From: Bradyrhizobium diazoefficiens USDA 110
GTDB taxonomy: Bacteria; Pseudomonadota; Alphaproteobacteria; Rhizobiales; Xanthobacteraceae
NCBI RefSeq assembly: GCF_000011365.1
Contig: NC_004463.1
Span: 8,666,001-8,730,000 of the forward strand
Reading direction: 5' to 3'
DNA: 64,000 nucleotides
The notes under the pieces were generated by a model, which saw only the letters and a program-made list of their open reading frames with translations, did no database searches and was not told where the DNA came from. A program made the position numbers and the translations under genes. Each line of letters starts with the position of its first letter. Within the stretch, counting starts at the first letter, position 1. This document shows positions 53,992 to 62,685 of the stretch, one piece after another.

Positions 53992-55551
53992 GTGCAGTTT
54001 CTGTTCCGGGATCACCTTCTCGACACCGACCGGCGCGAGCTGAGCCGCGAGCAGGTTCCCGTTTCCGTGGAACCGCAGGTTTTCGACCTCGTCGTCCATC
54101 TCATGGAAAACCGCGACCGGGTGGTCAGCAAGGACGAGCTGATCGACAAGATCTGGCACGGGCGCAGCGTCTCCGAATCCACCCTGACCAGCCGGATCAA
54201 TGCGGCACGCAAGGCGGTCGGCGACAACGGCGCGAGCCAGGCGCTGATCCGAACCATCGCGCGCAAGGGTTTTCGTTTCGTCGGCGACGTCGAGACCAAG
54301 CTCGCCGCGGCCGCGCCGGAACCCGGCCGGTGGATACCAGCGCCGCAGGCGACACTCGCGCTGCCCGACCGGCCCGCCATCGCCGTGCTGCCCTTCACCA
54401 ATATGAGCGGTGACCGCGAGCAGGACTATTTCTCCGACGGCATCAGCGAGGACATCATCACTGCGCTGTCGAAGCTGCGCTGGTTCTTCGTCGTCGCGCG
54501 CAACTCCTCCTTCGTCTACAAGGGCCGCGCCGTGCACATGCACGAGGTCGCGCGCGAGCTCGGCGTGCGCTACGTGGTCGAAGGCAGCGTGCGGCGGAGC
54601 GGCGAGCGCGTGCGCATCTCGGCCCAGCTCAACGACGTCTCGACCGGCAGCCATCTCTGGGCCGAACGCTACGACCGCGAGCTTGCCGACATCTTCGCCG
54701 TGCAGGACGACATCACCGAGGCGATCGTCGCCGCGATCGAGCCGCAGCTCTATACGGCCGAGAGCTTTCGCGCCGGGCAGAAGCCGCCGGGCAGCCTGGA
54801 TGCCTGGGACCTCGTCATGCGCGCATTGTCGCATTACTGGCGCATCACCCGCGAGGACAATGCGGCCGCGCAAGGGCTGCTCGAGAAGGCCGTCGCGATC
54901 GATCCCGCCTATGGCAAGGCGCTGGGCCTGCTCGCGACCAGCCATATCTTCGGCGCGCATATGGGCTGGGCCGACATGGCCGCGACCGTGCCGGTCGCCG
55001 AACGCGCGGCGCTTGCGGCGGTGGAGGCCGATCGCGAGGACGCCTGGGCCCATCACGGCCTCGCCTACACCTACCTGTTCCGCCGCCGCTTCGACGACGC
55101 GCTGGCGGAGTTCGAGCTGACCTTGAGGCTCAATCCGAATTTCGCGATGGCGCACGCCTTCTACGGCGTGACGCTGTGCTACGCGGGACGATGGCAGGAC
55201 GGCGATGCCGCCGCGCGCCGCGCGCTGCGGCTGAGCCCGCGCGATCCGCTCGCGGCGATCTATTGCGGGGTCGCCGCCTATGCCCAGTTCATCGGCCGCA
55301 ATTACGAGGCAAGCTTGCAGATGGCGCGGGAATCGATGCGGCAGCGCGCCGATTTCGTCGGCGCACATCGCGTGCTGACGGCGGCCGCCGGCATGCTGGG
55401 TGATCCGGTCCTTGCCGCGTCCGCGCTGGAAGGCTTGCGCCGCGCCCAGCCCGGCATCTCGCTCGCCTGGATCACAAGCGAGCTGCCGATGCTGCTGGAG
55501 CAGGACCGCGAGCATTATCTGGAAGGATTGCGTCGCGCAGGGATGGAGTAG
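53992..55551 (+). CDS. OmpR-type winged-helix protein with TolB-like and TPR regions
   Basis: A 519-residue protein. Residues 1-100 form an OmpR/PhoB-type DNA-binding domain (VEPQVFDLVVHLMENRDRVV, DELIDKIWHGRSVSESTLTS, IRTIARKGFRFVG) without a receiver domain. Residues about 125-255 match the TolB-like segment seen in many such rhizobial proteins (IAVLPFTNMSGDREQDYFSD, YVVEGSVRRSGERVRISAQL). The rest holds tetratricopeptide repeats (FDDALAEFELTLRLNPNFAM). There is no membrane segment, unlike CadC. The start is a GTG, as no suitable ATG precedes the winged helix. Ligand and target genes are unknown. Confidence 0.88.
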   Translation: MQFLFRDHLLDTDRRELSREQVPVSVEPQVFDLVVHLMENRDRVVSKDELIDKIWHGRSVSESTLTSRINAARKAVGDNGASQALIRTIARKGFRFVGDVETKLAAAAPEPGRWIPAPQATLALPDRPAIAVLPFTNMSGDREQDYFSDGISEDIITALSKLRWFFVVARNSSFVYKGRAVHMHEVARELGVRYVVEGSVRRSGERVRISAQLNDVSTGSHLWAERYDRELADIFAVQDDITEAIVAAIEPQLYTAESFRAGQKPPGSLDAWDLVMRALSHYWRITREDNAAAQGLLEKAVAIDPAYGKALGLLATSHIFGAHMGWADMAATVPVAERAALAAVEADREDAWAHHGLAYTYLFRRRFDDALAEFELTLRLNPNFAMAHAFYGVTLCYAGRWQDGDAAARRALRLSPRDPLAAIYCGVAAYAQFIGRNYEASLQMARESMRQRADFVGAHRVLTAAAGMLGDPVLAASALEGLRRAQPGISLAWITSELPMLLEQDREHYLEGLRRAGME

Positions 55552-55613
55552 ACTTCTCGCGCAGCATCGAGAGTGCGCCCTCCCCCCACAAGGGGCGAAG
55601 GGAGGCGAACAAC

Positions 55614-56462
55614 CTAAGCCACCGCGCGCCGGCCGATGATCGCGAAACGGAGCTTGCCCGAGATGAAATCGATCGCGGCGACCGCGACCAGGATCATCAG
55701 GATCAGGAACGACACCTTCTGCCATTCCAGCACACGGATCTGCTCGGCGAGCTGGAGGCCGATGCCGCCGGCGCCGACGATGCCGATGATGGTGGCCGAG
55801 CGGGTGTTGGACTCGATGAAATAGAGCACCTGGCCGGCGATCACGGGCAGAACCTGTGGCAACAGGCCAAAGCGGATCTCGTGCAGTGCGCTGCCGCCGG
55901 AGGCGCGGATGCCCTCGACCTGCTTCTGGTCGGCGCCCTCGATCGCCTCCGAGAACAACTTGCCGAAGGCGCCGAAATCGGACACGGCGATGGCGAGCAC
56001 GCCGGCGAAGGGGCCCAGGCCGACGACATTGATCCAAACAAGCGCCCAGATCAGCGTATCGACGCCGCGGATCGAATCCAGGAAACGGCGGATCGGGAAG
56101 CGCAGGATGTTTGACGGCACCACGTTGCGGGCGGCGAGCAGGCTGACCGGCAGCGCGAACAATGCGGCGAGCGTCGTGCCGAGCAGAGCGATCGACAGCG
56201 TCTCGCCGAGCGCCTTCAGATAGATCGGCAGCGAGGAGCCGGGATCGGGGGGGATCATCATCAGGCTGATCCAGCCGAGCTGGCTGAGGCCTGCGACGAA
56301 GCGCGACGGCGAGAAGTCGAGATCGACGAGGCCGTACACCAGGACCGCGAACGCCGCGACGATCATCGCCGGCATTGCGAGCCGCGCCGAGGCAGGCCGG
56401 TCGAACACGTCAGGATAGCGCGCGCGAAGCTCTCGCGTGTCAACCTCTTGCGGCCGCGTCAC
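55614..56462 (-). CDS. phnE: Phosphonate ABC transporter permease (second PhnE)
   Basis: A 282-residue permease with about six helices and the PhnE pattern LGETLSIALLGTTLAALFAL, RGVDTLIWALVWINVVGLGP, the EAA loop EGIRASGGSALHEIRFGLLP and GIVGAGGIGLQLAEQIRVLE. Its start overlaps the stop of the upstream phnE copy by 4 bases. The two likely form a heterodimeric channel for PhnC and PhnD. It is last in the phnCDEE operon. Confidence 0.93.
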   Translation of the reverse strand: MTRPQEVDTRELRARYPDVFDRPASARLAMPAMIVAAFAVLVYGLVDLDFSPSRFVAGLSQLGWISLMMIPPDPGSSLPIYLKALGETLSIALLGTTLAALFALPVSLLAARNVVPSNILRFPIRRFLDSIRGVDTLIWALVWINVVGLGPFAGVLAIAVSDFGAFGKLFSEAIEGADQKQVEGIRASGGSALHEIRFGLLPQVLPVIAGQVLYFIESNTRSATIIGIVGAGGIGLQLAEQIRVLEWQKVSFLILMILVAVAAIDFISGKLRFAIIGRRAVA

Positions 56463-57343
56463 GTCCGCGCCTCCTTGCCGAACAGGCGGCCGCGCAGCCA
56501 GCCGGTGGTGATGTCTATGATGAAGACCGTAATGATGATGGTGAGCAGGATCGCGCTGACGTCCGAATAATAGAATTTGCGGATGGCGACGACGAGCTCC
56601 TGGCCGATGCCGCCGGCACCGACAAAGCCCATCACCGAGGCTTCGCGAACGTTGATCTCGAAGCGCAGCAGCGCGTAGCTGGCATAGCCCGCGGTCACCT
56701 GCGGCACGACGGCAAAGCGCATGCAGGAGAGCCAGCTCGCGCCGGTCGAGCGGATACCCTCGACCGGCTTCATGTCGGCGTTCTCGACGATCTCCGAGAA
56801 CAATTTTCCGAGCGCGCCGGTGGAATGGATCGCGATCGCAAGCACGCCAGCCATCGGCCCGAGCCCGAAGGCGATCACGAAGATCAGCGCGAAGACGATG
56901 CCCGGGACGGTGCGTGCAAATTCGAGCAGACGCCGCACCGTAAAGCGCAGCCAGGGCGCGGGCGAGGTGTTTTCCGCCGCGAAGAAGTTCAGGACAAAGG
57001 CGAGGGTCGCACCGGTCAGCGTGCCGACATAGCTGATCAGCAGCGTCTCACCGAGCATCTTCAACCATTTGCGCCAGCCCCAAAGCCACTCGCCGACATC
57101 GGTCCAGACCCGCTGGCCGTTGTCGAGCGTGAGGATGCGATCGAAATAGCTGACGAAGTTGCCGAAATAGGTGAAGAAGGTGCGCAGGTTCACTTCGGCG
57201 CCGATCGCGGCGAGAAGCAGCGCGGCGGCGAACACCACGATTCCGAGCAAGAGACGGAGCCGCCTGCGCGCGACCGCCTGATTGTAAGCGGTGTTCAGCG
57301 CAGCCAGTTGCTGCTCGGGCAGGATCGAAACCGCGAGGGTCAT
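56459..57343 (-). CDS. phnE: Phosphonate ABC transporter permease (first PhnE)
   Basis: A 294-residue permease with a longer N-terminal periplasmic loop (about residues 60-90, DNGQRVWTDVGEWLWGW). Family segments are LGETLLISYVGTLTGATLAF, RTVPGIVFALIFVIAFGLGP, EGIRSTGASWLSCMRFAVVP and GFVGAGGIGQELVVAIRKFY. It follows phnD after a 75-base gap that contains a stem-loop, and is coupled to the next phnE. Confidence 0.93.
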   Translation of the reverse strand: MTLAVSILPEQQLAALNTAYNQAVARRRLRLLLGIVVFAAALLLAAIGAEVNLRTFFTYFGNFVSYFDRILTLDNGQRVWTDVGEWLWGWRKWLKMLGETLLISYVGTLTGATLAFVLNFFAAENTSPAPWLRFTVRRLLEFARTVPGIVFALIFVIAFGLGPMAGVLAIAIHSTGALGKLFSEIVENADMKPVEGIRSTGASWLSCMRFAVVPQVTAGYASYALLRFEINVREASVMGFVGAGGIGQELVVAIRKFYYSDVSAILLTIIITVFIIDITTGWLRGRLFGKEART

Positions 57344-57375
57344 CTGTTCAGGAAAAGTGGCCGATCAAAGAGAAA

Positions 57376-57399
57376 GAGCCGGGTCCATCGACCCGGCTC
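57376..57399 (-). terminator. Intercistronic stem-loop between phnD and phnE
   Basis: GAGCCGGGTC-CATC-GACCCGGCTC is a perfect 10-base stem with a 4-base loop. On the minus strand it is followed by TTTCTCTTT, so it resembles a rho-independent terminator. Placed just after the binding-protein gene, it probably attenuates transcription or protects the phnCD message, giving more PhnD than permease. Confidence 0.7.
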
Positions 57400-57418
57400 G
57401 AGTAGCTCGTCCCGAAAC

Positions 57419-58354
57419 TCAGGACGCCTTCTTCTTACGCAGTGCATCGACGAACTTGATCAGCTCGATCGTGCCATCCCAGTCCTTGGTGGTGGCGGGA
57501 TGGAAACCCTTCTTCTGGCCGTCCTGGAGGCGATCGAAGGCCGCCTTGTCCTTGGCCGGCGCGTCGAAGAACGCCTTCGCGATCGCCGCCTTCGCCTCTT
57601 CCGGCAGGTCGGAGTTGTAGGCATAGGGACCGTTGATGATCGGCGCCGACTTGTGGATGATGCGGAAATCGTCCTTCTTCATCGGCGAGCCGTCGGCATT
57701 CTTCAGCATGCCCTTGGTCAGCATCTGCGCCAGCGTCGAATCGTCGTCGCTGGTCCACTGGTTGGCCGCGACATCGACCGTGCCCTGCGCCAGCGCCAGG
57801 ATCGCGTTCTCATGGCTGCCGGTGAAGACGACCTTGCTGAAATAGGTGTCGGCGTCCGCGATGCCCATCTTGTCGAGCTCGAAGCGCGGCACGTTGTTGC
57901 CGGACGTCGAGTTCGGGTCGACGAGGCCGAGGTTCTTGCCCTTGAGCTGGTCGATGCTCTTGTAGGGGCTGCTCGCCTTGACGAAGAACACCGAATAGTA
58001 GCCGGTCGAGCCGTCGGCGTTGATGTCGTTGGCAAACGCGTCGGTCTTGACGCCGGTCAGGCGGGCGCGGGCGAACGAGGCCGAGCCGTAGCTGGCGATA
58101 TGGATATTGCCGGCGCGCTGGCCTTCGATGACGGCGGCGTAGTCATTGGCGATACGCAGCGTGACCTTCACGCCCAATTCCTTGGAGAGATAGCTCATGA
58201 ACGGCGCCCAGCGCTCGGTCACGCCCGAGGCGTTTTCCGCCGGAATGACCGCGAAGGTCAGCTCGGAATATTTGGCTTTCCAGTCGTCGGCGGAGGCCGA
58301 GGTCGTGAATGCGAGCGCGGCGGCGCCGGCAAGAACTAGTCTGCGAGTGATCAT
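57419..58354 (-). CDS. phnD: Phosphonate ABC transporter substrate-binding protein
   Basis: A 311-residue periplasmic protein with a signal peptide (MITRRLVLAGAAALAFTTSA, SA) before DDWKAKY. The PhnD pattern is clear: FAVIPAENASGVTERWAPFM near the start, and LVDPNSTSGNNVPRFEL then GSHENAILALAQGTVDVAAN later. It captures phosphonates, and in some relatives phosphate esters, for the PhnC/PhnE importer. I chose ATG 58354 with AGAGGG upstream; 29 further codons are open but lack a signal. Confidence 0.93.
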   Translation of the reverse strand: MITRRLVLAGAAALAFTTSASADDWKAKYSELTFAVIPAENASGVTERWAPFMSYLSKELGVKVTLRIANDYAAVIEGQRAGNIHIASYGSASFARARLTGVKTDAFANDINADGSTGYYSVFFVKASSPYKSIDQLKGKNLGLVDPNSTSGNNVPRFELDKMGIADADTYFSKVVFTGSHENAILALAQGTVDVAANQWTSDDDSTLAQMLTKGMLKNADGSPMKKDDFRIIHKSAPIINGPYAYNSDLPEEAKAAIAKAFFDAPAKDKAAFDRLQDGQKKGFHPATTKDWDGTIELIKFVDALRKKKAS

Positions 58355-58418
58355 GATACCCTCTTCATCGGTTGGGGTCGGTTGACGCAAAAACTGGCAA
58401 CGACAGAAGCGATGCGGC

Positions 58419-59228
58419 TCAGGCGGCGGCCGCCGTTCCAAGCGCCGGAATGCCCTCGGGCGCCGGCACGGGCGAGCCGCCCATGACGTCGGTGGCTTCG
58501 AGATCGTAGAGCTCGCGCGCGACGTGATCGGTCAGCGCAGACGGTGCGCCGTCGAACACGACACGGCCCTGCGCCATGCCGATCAGGCGGTCGCAATAGC
58601 TGCGCGCCAAGTCGAGCGAATGCAGGTTGCAGAGCACGGTGATGCCGAAATGCTTGTTGATGCGCAGCAGCGCATCCATCACGATCTTGGTGTTGCGCGG
58701 GTCGAGCGAAGCGATCGGCTCGTCGGCGAGAATGATGTCGGGCTGCTGCACCAGCGCGCGGGCGATCGCGACGCGCTGCTGCTGGCCGCCGGAGAGCTGG
58801 TCGGCGCGCTGCGCGGCGAGCGCGGCGATATCGAACTGCTCGAGCGCGGACATCGCCAGCGCCTTGTCGTGTTCGGGCCAGGTCTGCGACAGCGAGCGCC
58901 AGGCCGGCATCGTCGCGAGGCGCCCCATCAGGACGTTGGTGAGAACATCGAGCCGGCCGACGAGGTTGAACTGCTGGAAGATCATCGCCGAGCGCGCCCG
59001 CCACTGCCGCAGCTCCTTGCCGCGCAGCGCTGTGACGTCGGTGCCGTCGAACAGGATGCGGCCCTGCGTCGGCGTCACCAGGCGGTTGATGGTCCGCAGC
59101 AGGGTGGACTTGCCCGCGCCGGATCTTCCGATCACGCCGACGAATCCGCCGGGGGAAATTTGAAACGAAGCGTCGTCCACCGCGGCTTTTGCGCCAAAGC
59201 GGCACGTCAGACCTTCAACCACCAGCAT
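58419..59228 (-). CDS. phnC: Phosphonate ABC transporter ATP-binding protein
   Basis: A 269-residue ATPase with Walker A GRSGAGKS (34-41), the PhnC-typical [20 protein letters not shown], signature [15 protein letters not shown] and Walker [13 protein letters not shown]. It is first in the phnCDEE operon. GGAG lies 6 bases before the ATG. A Pho box on the same strand sits about 45-60 bases upstream of the start, so phosphate limitation should induce it. Confidence 0.94.
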   Translation of the reverse strand: MLVVEGLTCRFGAKAAVDDASFQISPGGFVGVIGRSGAGKSTLLRTINRLVTPTQGRILFDGTDVTALRGKELRQWRARSAMIFQQFNLVGRLDVLTNVLMGRLATMPAWRSLSQTWPEHDKALAMSALEQFDIAALAAQRADQLSGGQQQRVAIARALVQQPDIILADEPIASLDPRNTKIVMDALLRINKHFGITVLCNLHSLDLARSYCDRLIGMAQGRVVFDGAPSALTDHVARELYDLEATDVMGGSPVPAPEGIPALGTAAAA

Positions 59229-59271
59229 GCAGGGCTCCAGAGTAGCTGGGACCCACCGCTAACGCCGACGC

Positions 59272-59289
59272 TTGACACTTGTGTGACAT
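59272..59289 (-). promoter_or_regulatory. Pho box for the phnCDEE operon
   Basis: Read on the minus strand, the sequence is ATGTCAC-ACAA-GTGTCAA: two 7-base half-sites 11 bases apart, close to the PhoB consensus CTGTCAT-N4-CTGTCAT. It lies 44-61 bases upstream of the phnC start. Confidence 0.75.
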
Positions 59290-59326
59290 GCACGTTGCGG
59301 TGCGGCGATCCAACACACCTCATCCC

Positions 59327-59355
59327 CTGTCATCGCTGCGTCATGACATTGTCAT
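59327..59355 (+). promoter_or_regulatory. Triple Pho box for the transferase-phnM-DUF1045 operon
   Basis: CTGTCAT (59327), GCGTCAT (59338) and TTGTCAT (59349) occur at exact 11-base intervals, giving two overlapping PhoB sites. The first copy is a perfect half-site. It ends 46 bases before the preferred start at 59402, which also argues against longer readings of that gene. Confidence 0.82.
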
Positions 59356-59401
59356 CGAGCCGCTCGAAGAGGAACGCCCGCCCTCACGCTTCGGATACGA
59401 C

Positions 59402-60061
59402 ATGGCCGGCAAAGCCCTTTCAGTCCAACCGACCATCGATCCCTCGGCCAAGCTGCACGAGACCCGGCTCGGCGCCTATACCGAGGTCGGCGCGCGCACG
59501 ATCCTGCATGAAGTGACGATGGGCGATTACTCCTATGTCGTGAACGATTCGCAGATCACCTACACCACGATCGGGAAATTCTGCTCAATTGCGGCGATGA
59601 CGCGTATCAACCCCGGCAATCATCCGATGCATCGCGCGACGCAGGCGCACTTCACCTATCGTTCCAGCGCCTACTTCCCCGGCGAGAGCGACGACACGGA
59701 GTTCTTCGACTGGCGGCGCCAGCATCACGTCCATATCGGCCACGACGTCTGGATCGGCCATGGCGCGATCGTGCTGCCCGGCCGCAACATCGGCACCGGC
59801 GCGGTGATCGCGGCCGGCGCCATCGTCACCAAGGACGTACCCGCCTACACCATCGTCGCCGGCAATCCCGCGCGAATCGTGCGGCGGCGCTTCTCGGAAG
59901 AGATCGCCGGGCGGCTTGCGCGGCTCGCCTGGTGGGACTGGGATCACGACAAATTGCGTGAAGCCTTGCCCGATTTCCGCAGGCTCGGGATTGAAGATTT
60001 TCTCTCCACGTATGAAGCACGGGCACACTCCCCTGTCAGCAAACGAAGCGCGGTCGCGTGA
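59402..60061 (+). CDS. Phosphonate-metabolism hexapeptide-repeat transferase
   Basis: A 219-residue left-handed beta-helix acyltransferase. Hexapeptide repeats are seen in [20 protein letters not shown] and later in [33 protein letters not shown]. The probable catalytic His is in HVHIGHDVW, and the C-terminal cap is [10 protein letters not shown]. It belongs to the family regularly found in phn operons and thought to acetylate or modify aminophosphonate intermediates. I chose ATG 59402 because an earlier in-frame start would place the Pho boxes inside the gene. Its stop overlaps phnM by 4 bases. Confidence 0.88.
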   Translation: MAGKALSVQPTIDPSAKLHETRLGAYTEVGARTILHEVTMGDYSYVVNDSQITYTTIGKFCSIAAMTRINPGNHPMHRATQAHFTYRSSAYFPGESDDTEFFDWRRQHHVHIGHDVWIGHGAIVLPGRNIGTGAVIAAGAIVTKDVPAYTIVAGNPARIVRRRFSEEIAGRLARLAWWDWDHDKLREALPDFRRLGIEDFLSTYEARAHSPVSKRSAVA

Positions 60062-61251
60062 CAGACATTTTCCTTGAGGGCGGCCGGGCCCTGATCGGCA
60101 CCGAGTTGGTCGAGACGTCACTCAGCGTGGCCGGAACGGACATCGCACGGGTCGATGCCGCCCGTGGCCGGGCTCGGCTCGCGATCGATGCGCGCAATCT
60201 GCTGGTGTTGCCGGGAATCGTCGATCTGCATGGCGATGCCTTCGAGCGGCAGATGATGCCGCGCGCCGGCGTGGACTTCCCGATCGACGTCGCGCTCGCG
60301 GACAGCGACCGCCAGGCGATCAGCAACGGCATCACCACGGTGTTTCACGCCACGACCTGCTCGTGGGAACCGGGCCTGCGCAGCGCCGACAATGCGCGCG
60401 GCCTGATGGAGGCGATCGAGCGGCAGCGTCCGCAATTCGCTGCCGACACCCGCTTCCATCTGCGGCACGAGACCTACAATCTCGATGCCGAGGCCGAGAT
60501 CAGCCGGTGGCTCGCCGAGGGCCGCGTCGACCTGTTTGCCTTCAACGACCACATGGACGGCACCGTCGCCGACATGGCCAAGCCGCGCAAGCGCAACCGC
60601 ATGGTGGAGCGCACTGGCTTGTCCAGCGAGGATTTTGACGGGCTGGTCGACCGCGTGATCTCGCGCGCCGCCGACGTGCCGGCCTCCGTGTCGCGGCTCG
60701 CTGCTTCTGCCCGTGCGGCAGACGTGCGGATGCTCTCGCATGACGATGCGACACCCGCGATGCGCCGGGAGTTTCGCGAACTCGGCGCTGACATCGCCGA
60801 GTTTCCGATCAACGAGGAGACGGCGCGGGCGGCAGCGAGCCACGGCGATGCCATCGTCTACGGCGCGCCGAACGTCGTGCGCGGCGGCAGCCACACCGGC
60901 TGGACCCGGGCATCCGACATGATCGCAAAGGGGCTCTGCTCGGTGCTGGCGTCGGACTATTACTATCCCGCGCAACTGCTCGCCGCGTTCCGCCTCGCCG
61001 CCGATGGCGTGTTGCCGCTGACGGAGGCCTGGAGCCTGGTCTCCGCGGAGCCTGCGCGCGCGGCCGGCCTTGCCGACCGCGGCATCCTCGCCGAAGGACG
61101 CCGCGCCGACATCCTCCTCGTCGACGACACCGTGCCGCTGCGGCCGCGGCTCGTCGCGGTGATATCAGGCGGAAAGCTCGTGCATCTCACCGATGCGACG
61201 CGACTGCTCAGCGCGGCGGCGGCGCCGCGCGAGGCTGTCGTCGCGGCATAA
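60058..61251 (+). CDS. phnM: Alpha-D-ribose 1-methylphosphonate 5-triphosphate diphosphatase
   Basis: A 397-residue amidohydrolase-superfamily enzyme. Recognisable segments are [55 protein letters not shown] and [12 protein letters not shown], the last highly typical of PhnM. In the C-P lyase pathway it removes pyrophosphate from the ribose-triphosphate phosphonate. It starts with GTG overlapping the transferase stop (GTGA). The C-P lyase core genes that make its substrate are not in this window. Confidence 0.93.
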   Translation: MTDIFLEGGRALIGTELVETSLSVAGTDIARVDAARGRARLAIDARNLLVLPGIVDLHGDAFERQMMPRAGVDFPIDVALADSDRQAISNGITTVFHATTCSWEPGLRSADNARGLMEAIERQRPQFAADTRFHLRHETYNLDAEAEISRWLAEGRVDLFAFNDHMDGTVADMAKPRKRNRMVERTGLSSEDFDGLVDRVISRAADVPASVSRLAASARAADVRMLSHDDATPAMRREFRELGADIAEFPINEETARAAASHGDAIVYGAPNVVRGGSHTGWTRASDMIAKGLCSVLASDYYYPAQLLAAFRLAADGVLPLTEAWSLVSAEPARAAGLADRGILAEGRRADILLVDDTVPLRPRLVAVISGGKLVHLTDATRLLSAAAAPREAVVAA

Positions 61252-61269
61252 ATTGGCTATGCTGAGGCG

Positions 61270-61968
61270 ATGACAGGTTTTCCCCGCTACGCGATCTATT
61301 TTGCCGCCGGCGCCGACAGCGCGCTGACCCGCTTCGGCGCCAAGCTGCTCGGCTACGATGCCTACACCGGCGACGAGGTGCCGTTTCCGCCCGAGGCGCT
61401 GCACGTTGCACCGGACTGGCGTGACGTCTCCGCCGATCCCCGCAAATACGGCTTCCACGCCACGCTGAAGGCGCCGATGGCGCTGACGCCCGGCAGCACC
61501 GAGGCGGAGCTTATGGCAGCCTGCGCGACATTCGCCGAAACGGCGCGGCCGATCCCGGCCATCCGCCCGATCGTCGACACCATCAGCGGCTTCATCGCCG
61601 TCATCCCGGCCGAGCCGGTCGATGCGCTCCAGCAGCTCGCCGCCGATTGCGCACGCGAGTTCGATTCCTTCCGCGCCGCTCTCACCGCGGAAGACCGCGC
61701 ACGCCGGAAGCCCGACAAACTCACCGAGCGGCAGCGCGATTATCTCGACCGCTGGGGTTACCCCTACGTCATGGAAGAATTTCGCTTCCACATGACCCTG
61801 ACTGGGCGGCTGGATGCAGAGCGCCGCGGACCGATCCTGGAGATGTTGCGGACGCGGTTCGCGTCGCTTCGTCTCGACACGCTGGCGATCGACCGCCTCG
61901 CCCTGTTCAGGCAGAACGAGACCAAGGCGCGCTTCCGCATCATCGGCGAGTGGGCTTTGGCGCGATAG
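61270..61968 (+). CDS. DUF1045 phosphonate-operon protein, 2H phosphoesterase type
   Basis: A 232-residue soluble protein with two HxT motifs, H63-A-T65 (GFHATLKAP) and H174-M-T176 (FRFHMTLTG). These are the hallmark of the 2H phosphoesterase superfamily, which acts on cyclic nucleotide-type phosphates. The family (DUF1045) is common in phn operons. A role on the cyclic ribose phosphate formed by C-P lyase is plausible but inferred. It lies 18 bases after phnM and is almost back to back with the convergent membrane-protein gene (3 bases apart). Confidence 0.88.
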   Translation: MTGFPRYAIYFAAGADSALTRFGAKLLGYDAYTGDEVPFPPEALHVAPDWRDVSADPRKYGFHATLKAPMALTPGSTEAELMAACATFAETARPIPAIRPIVDTISGFIAVIPAEPVDALQQLAADCAREFDSFRAALTAEDRARRKPDKLTERQRDYLDRWGYPYVMEEFRFHMTLTGRLDAERRGPILEMLRTRFASLRLDTLAIDRLALFRQNETKARFRIIGEWALAR

Positions 61969-61971
61969 ACC

Positions 61972-62685
61972 TCAGCGCCAGCTCGCAAGATTGAAGGCGA
62001 GCGCCACCGCGCCAACCAGAACGAGGCTGGTCGCCCAGACTGCATCCAGATTGAACCAGCTGCGCGAGACGAACCTCAATCCCAGATAGCGGTAGACCAG
62101 CCACGCCAGAGATCCGCCGGCGCTGACCATGGCGGCAACGTGCACCAGGGACACCAGCACCGCCATCCCGAGACTTGCCTTCATCAGCGCGCCCGCCGCC
62201 TCATGGCCGGCATCGAGCTCGAGGGCCTGGCAGAGCCCGAGATAGATCGGCACGAGCATCAAGGCCGCGCCGTGGGCAATGGCAACGGCGAATGACCAGA
62301 GCGCCAATTGCGTTGGCGGAATTCGTGCCAGCGCGCGGGGATGGCGCCGCTCGATCAGCCGATAGACACCGAAGCCGATGACGAGAAGGCTCGCACTGAT
62401 CTGGATCGAACGCTGCCACTCGGCCAGCACGAGCAGGAACGCGAATGGCAGCAGCACGAGAAGTGTTGCCAGGAGATGTCCGGCCGCCAGGGCCCACAAC
62501 GCACGGAACAGCGCGCGTGGGCTCTTGTCCATGAGCCCGGCCGAAACAGCGAGCGGCCATCCCATTCCCGGGTTGACCCCGTGGTAGAGGCCGCTCGCAA
62601 CAAGAGCGAGCCAAAGCCAGCCAAGCGCCGGGCTCGCGTGCGCCCCATCTAGACCGACGGGTAGCAAAAGGAATCCGTCGAACAA
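61972..62685 (-). CDS. Polytopic membrane protein of unknown function
   Basis: A 237-residue protein with six or seven hydrophobic helices. The first is followed by SGLYHGVNPGMGWPLAVSAG, an H/P/G motif that faintly recalls metal transporters of the HupE/NicO group, but I cannot assign it. The C terminus is FNLASWR. Its start lies 37 bases inside the selenium-binding family gene upstream, so the two are probably translated together. It is likely a partner membrane component of that protein; this is inference. Confidence 0.78.
   Translation of the reverse strand: MFDGFLLLPVGLDGAHASPALGWLWLALVASGLYHGVNPGMGWPLAVSAGLMDKSPRALFRALWALAAGHLLATLLVLLPFAFLLVLAEWQRSIQISASLLVIGFGVYRLIERRHPRALARIPPTQLALWSFAVAIAHGAALMLVPIYLGLCQALELDAGHEAAGALMKASLGMAVLVSLVHVAAMVSAGGSLAWLVYRYLGLRFVSRSWFNLDAVWATSLVLVGAVALAFNLASWR

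Noticed and set aside
59279..59401. Earlier start for the hexapeptide transferase
   Set aside because: It would include the triple Pho box in the coding region, and the added residues have no hexapeptide pattern.
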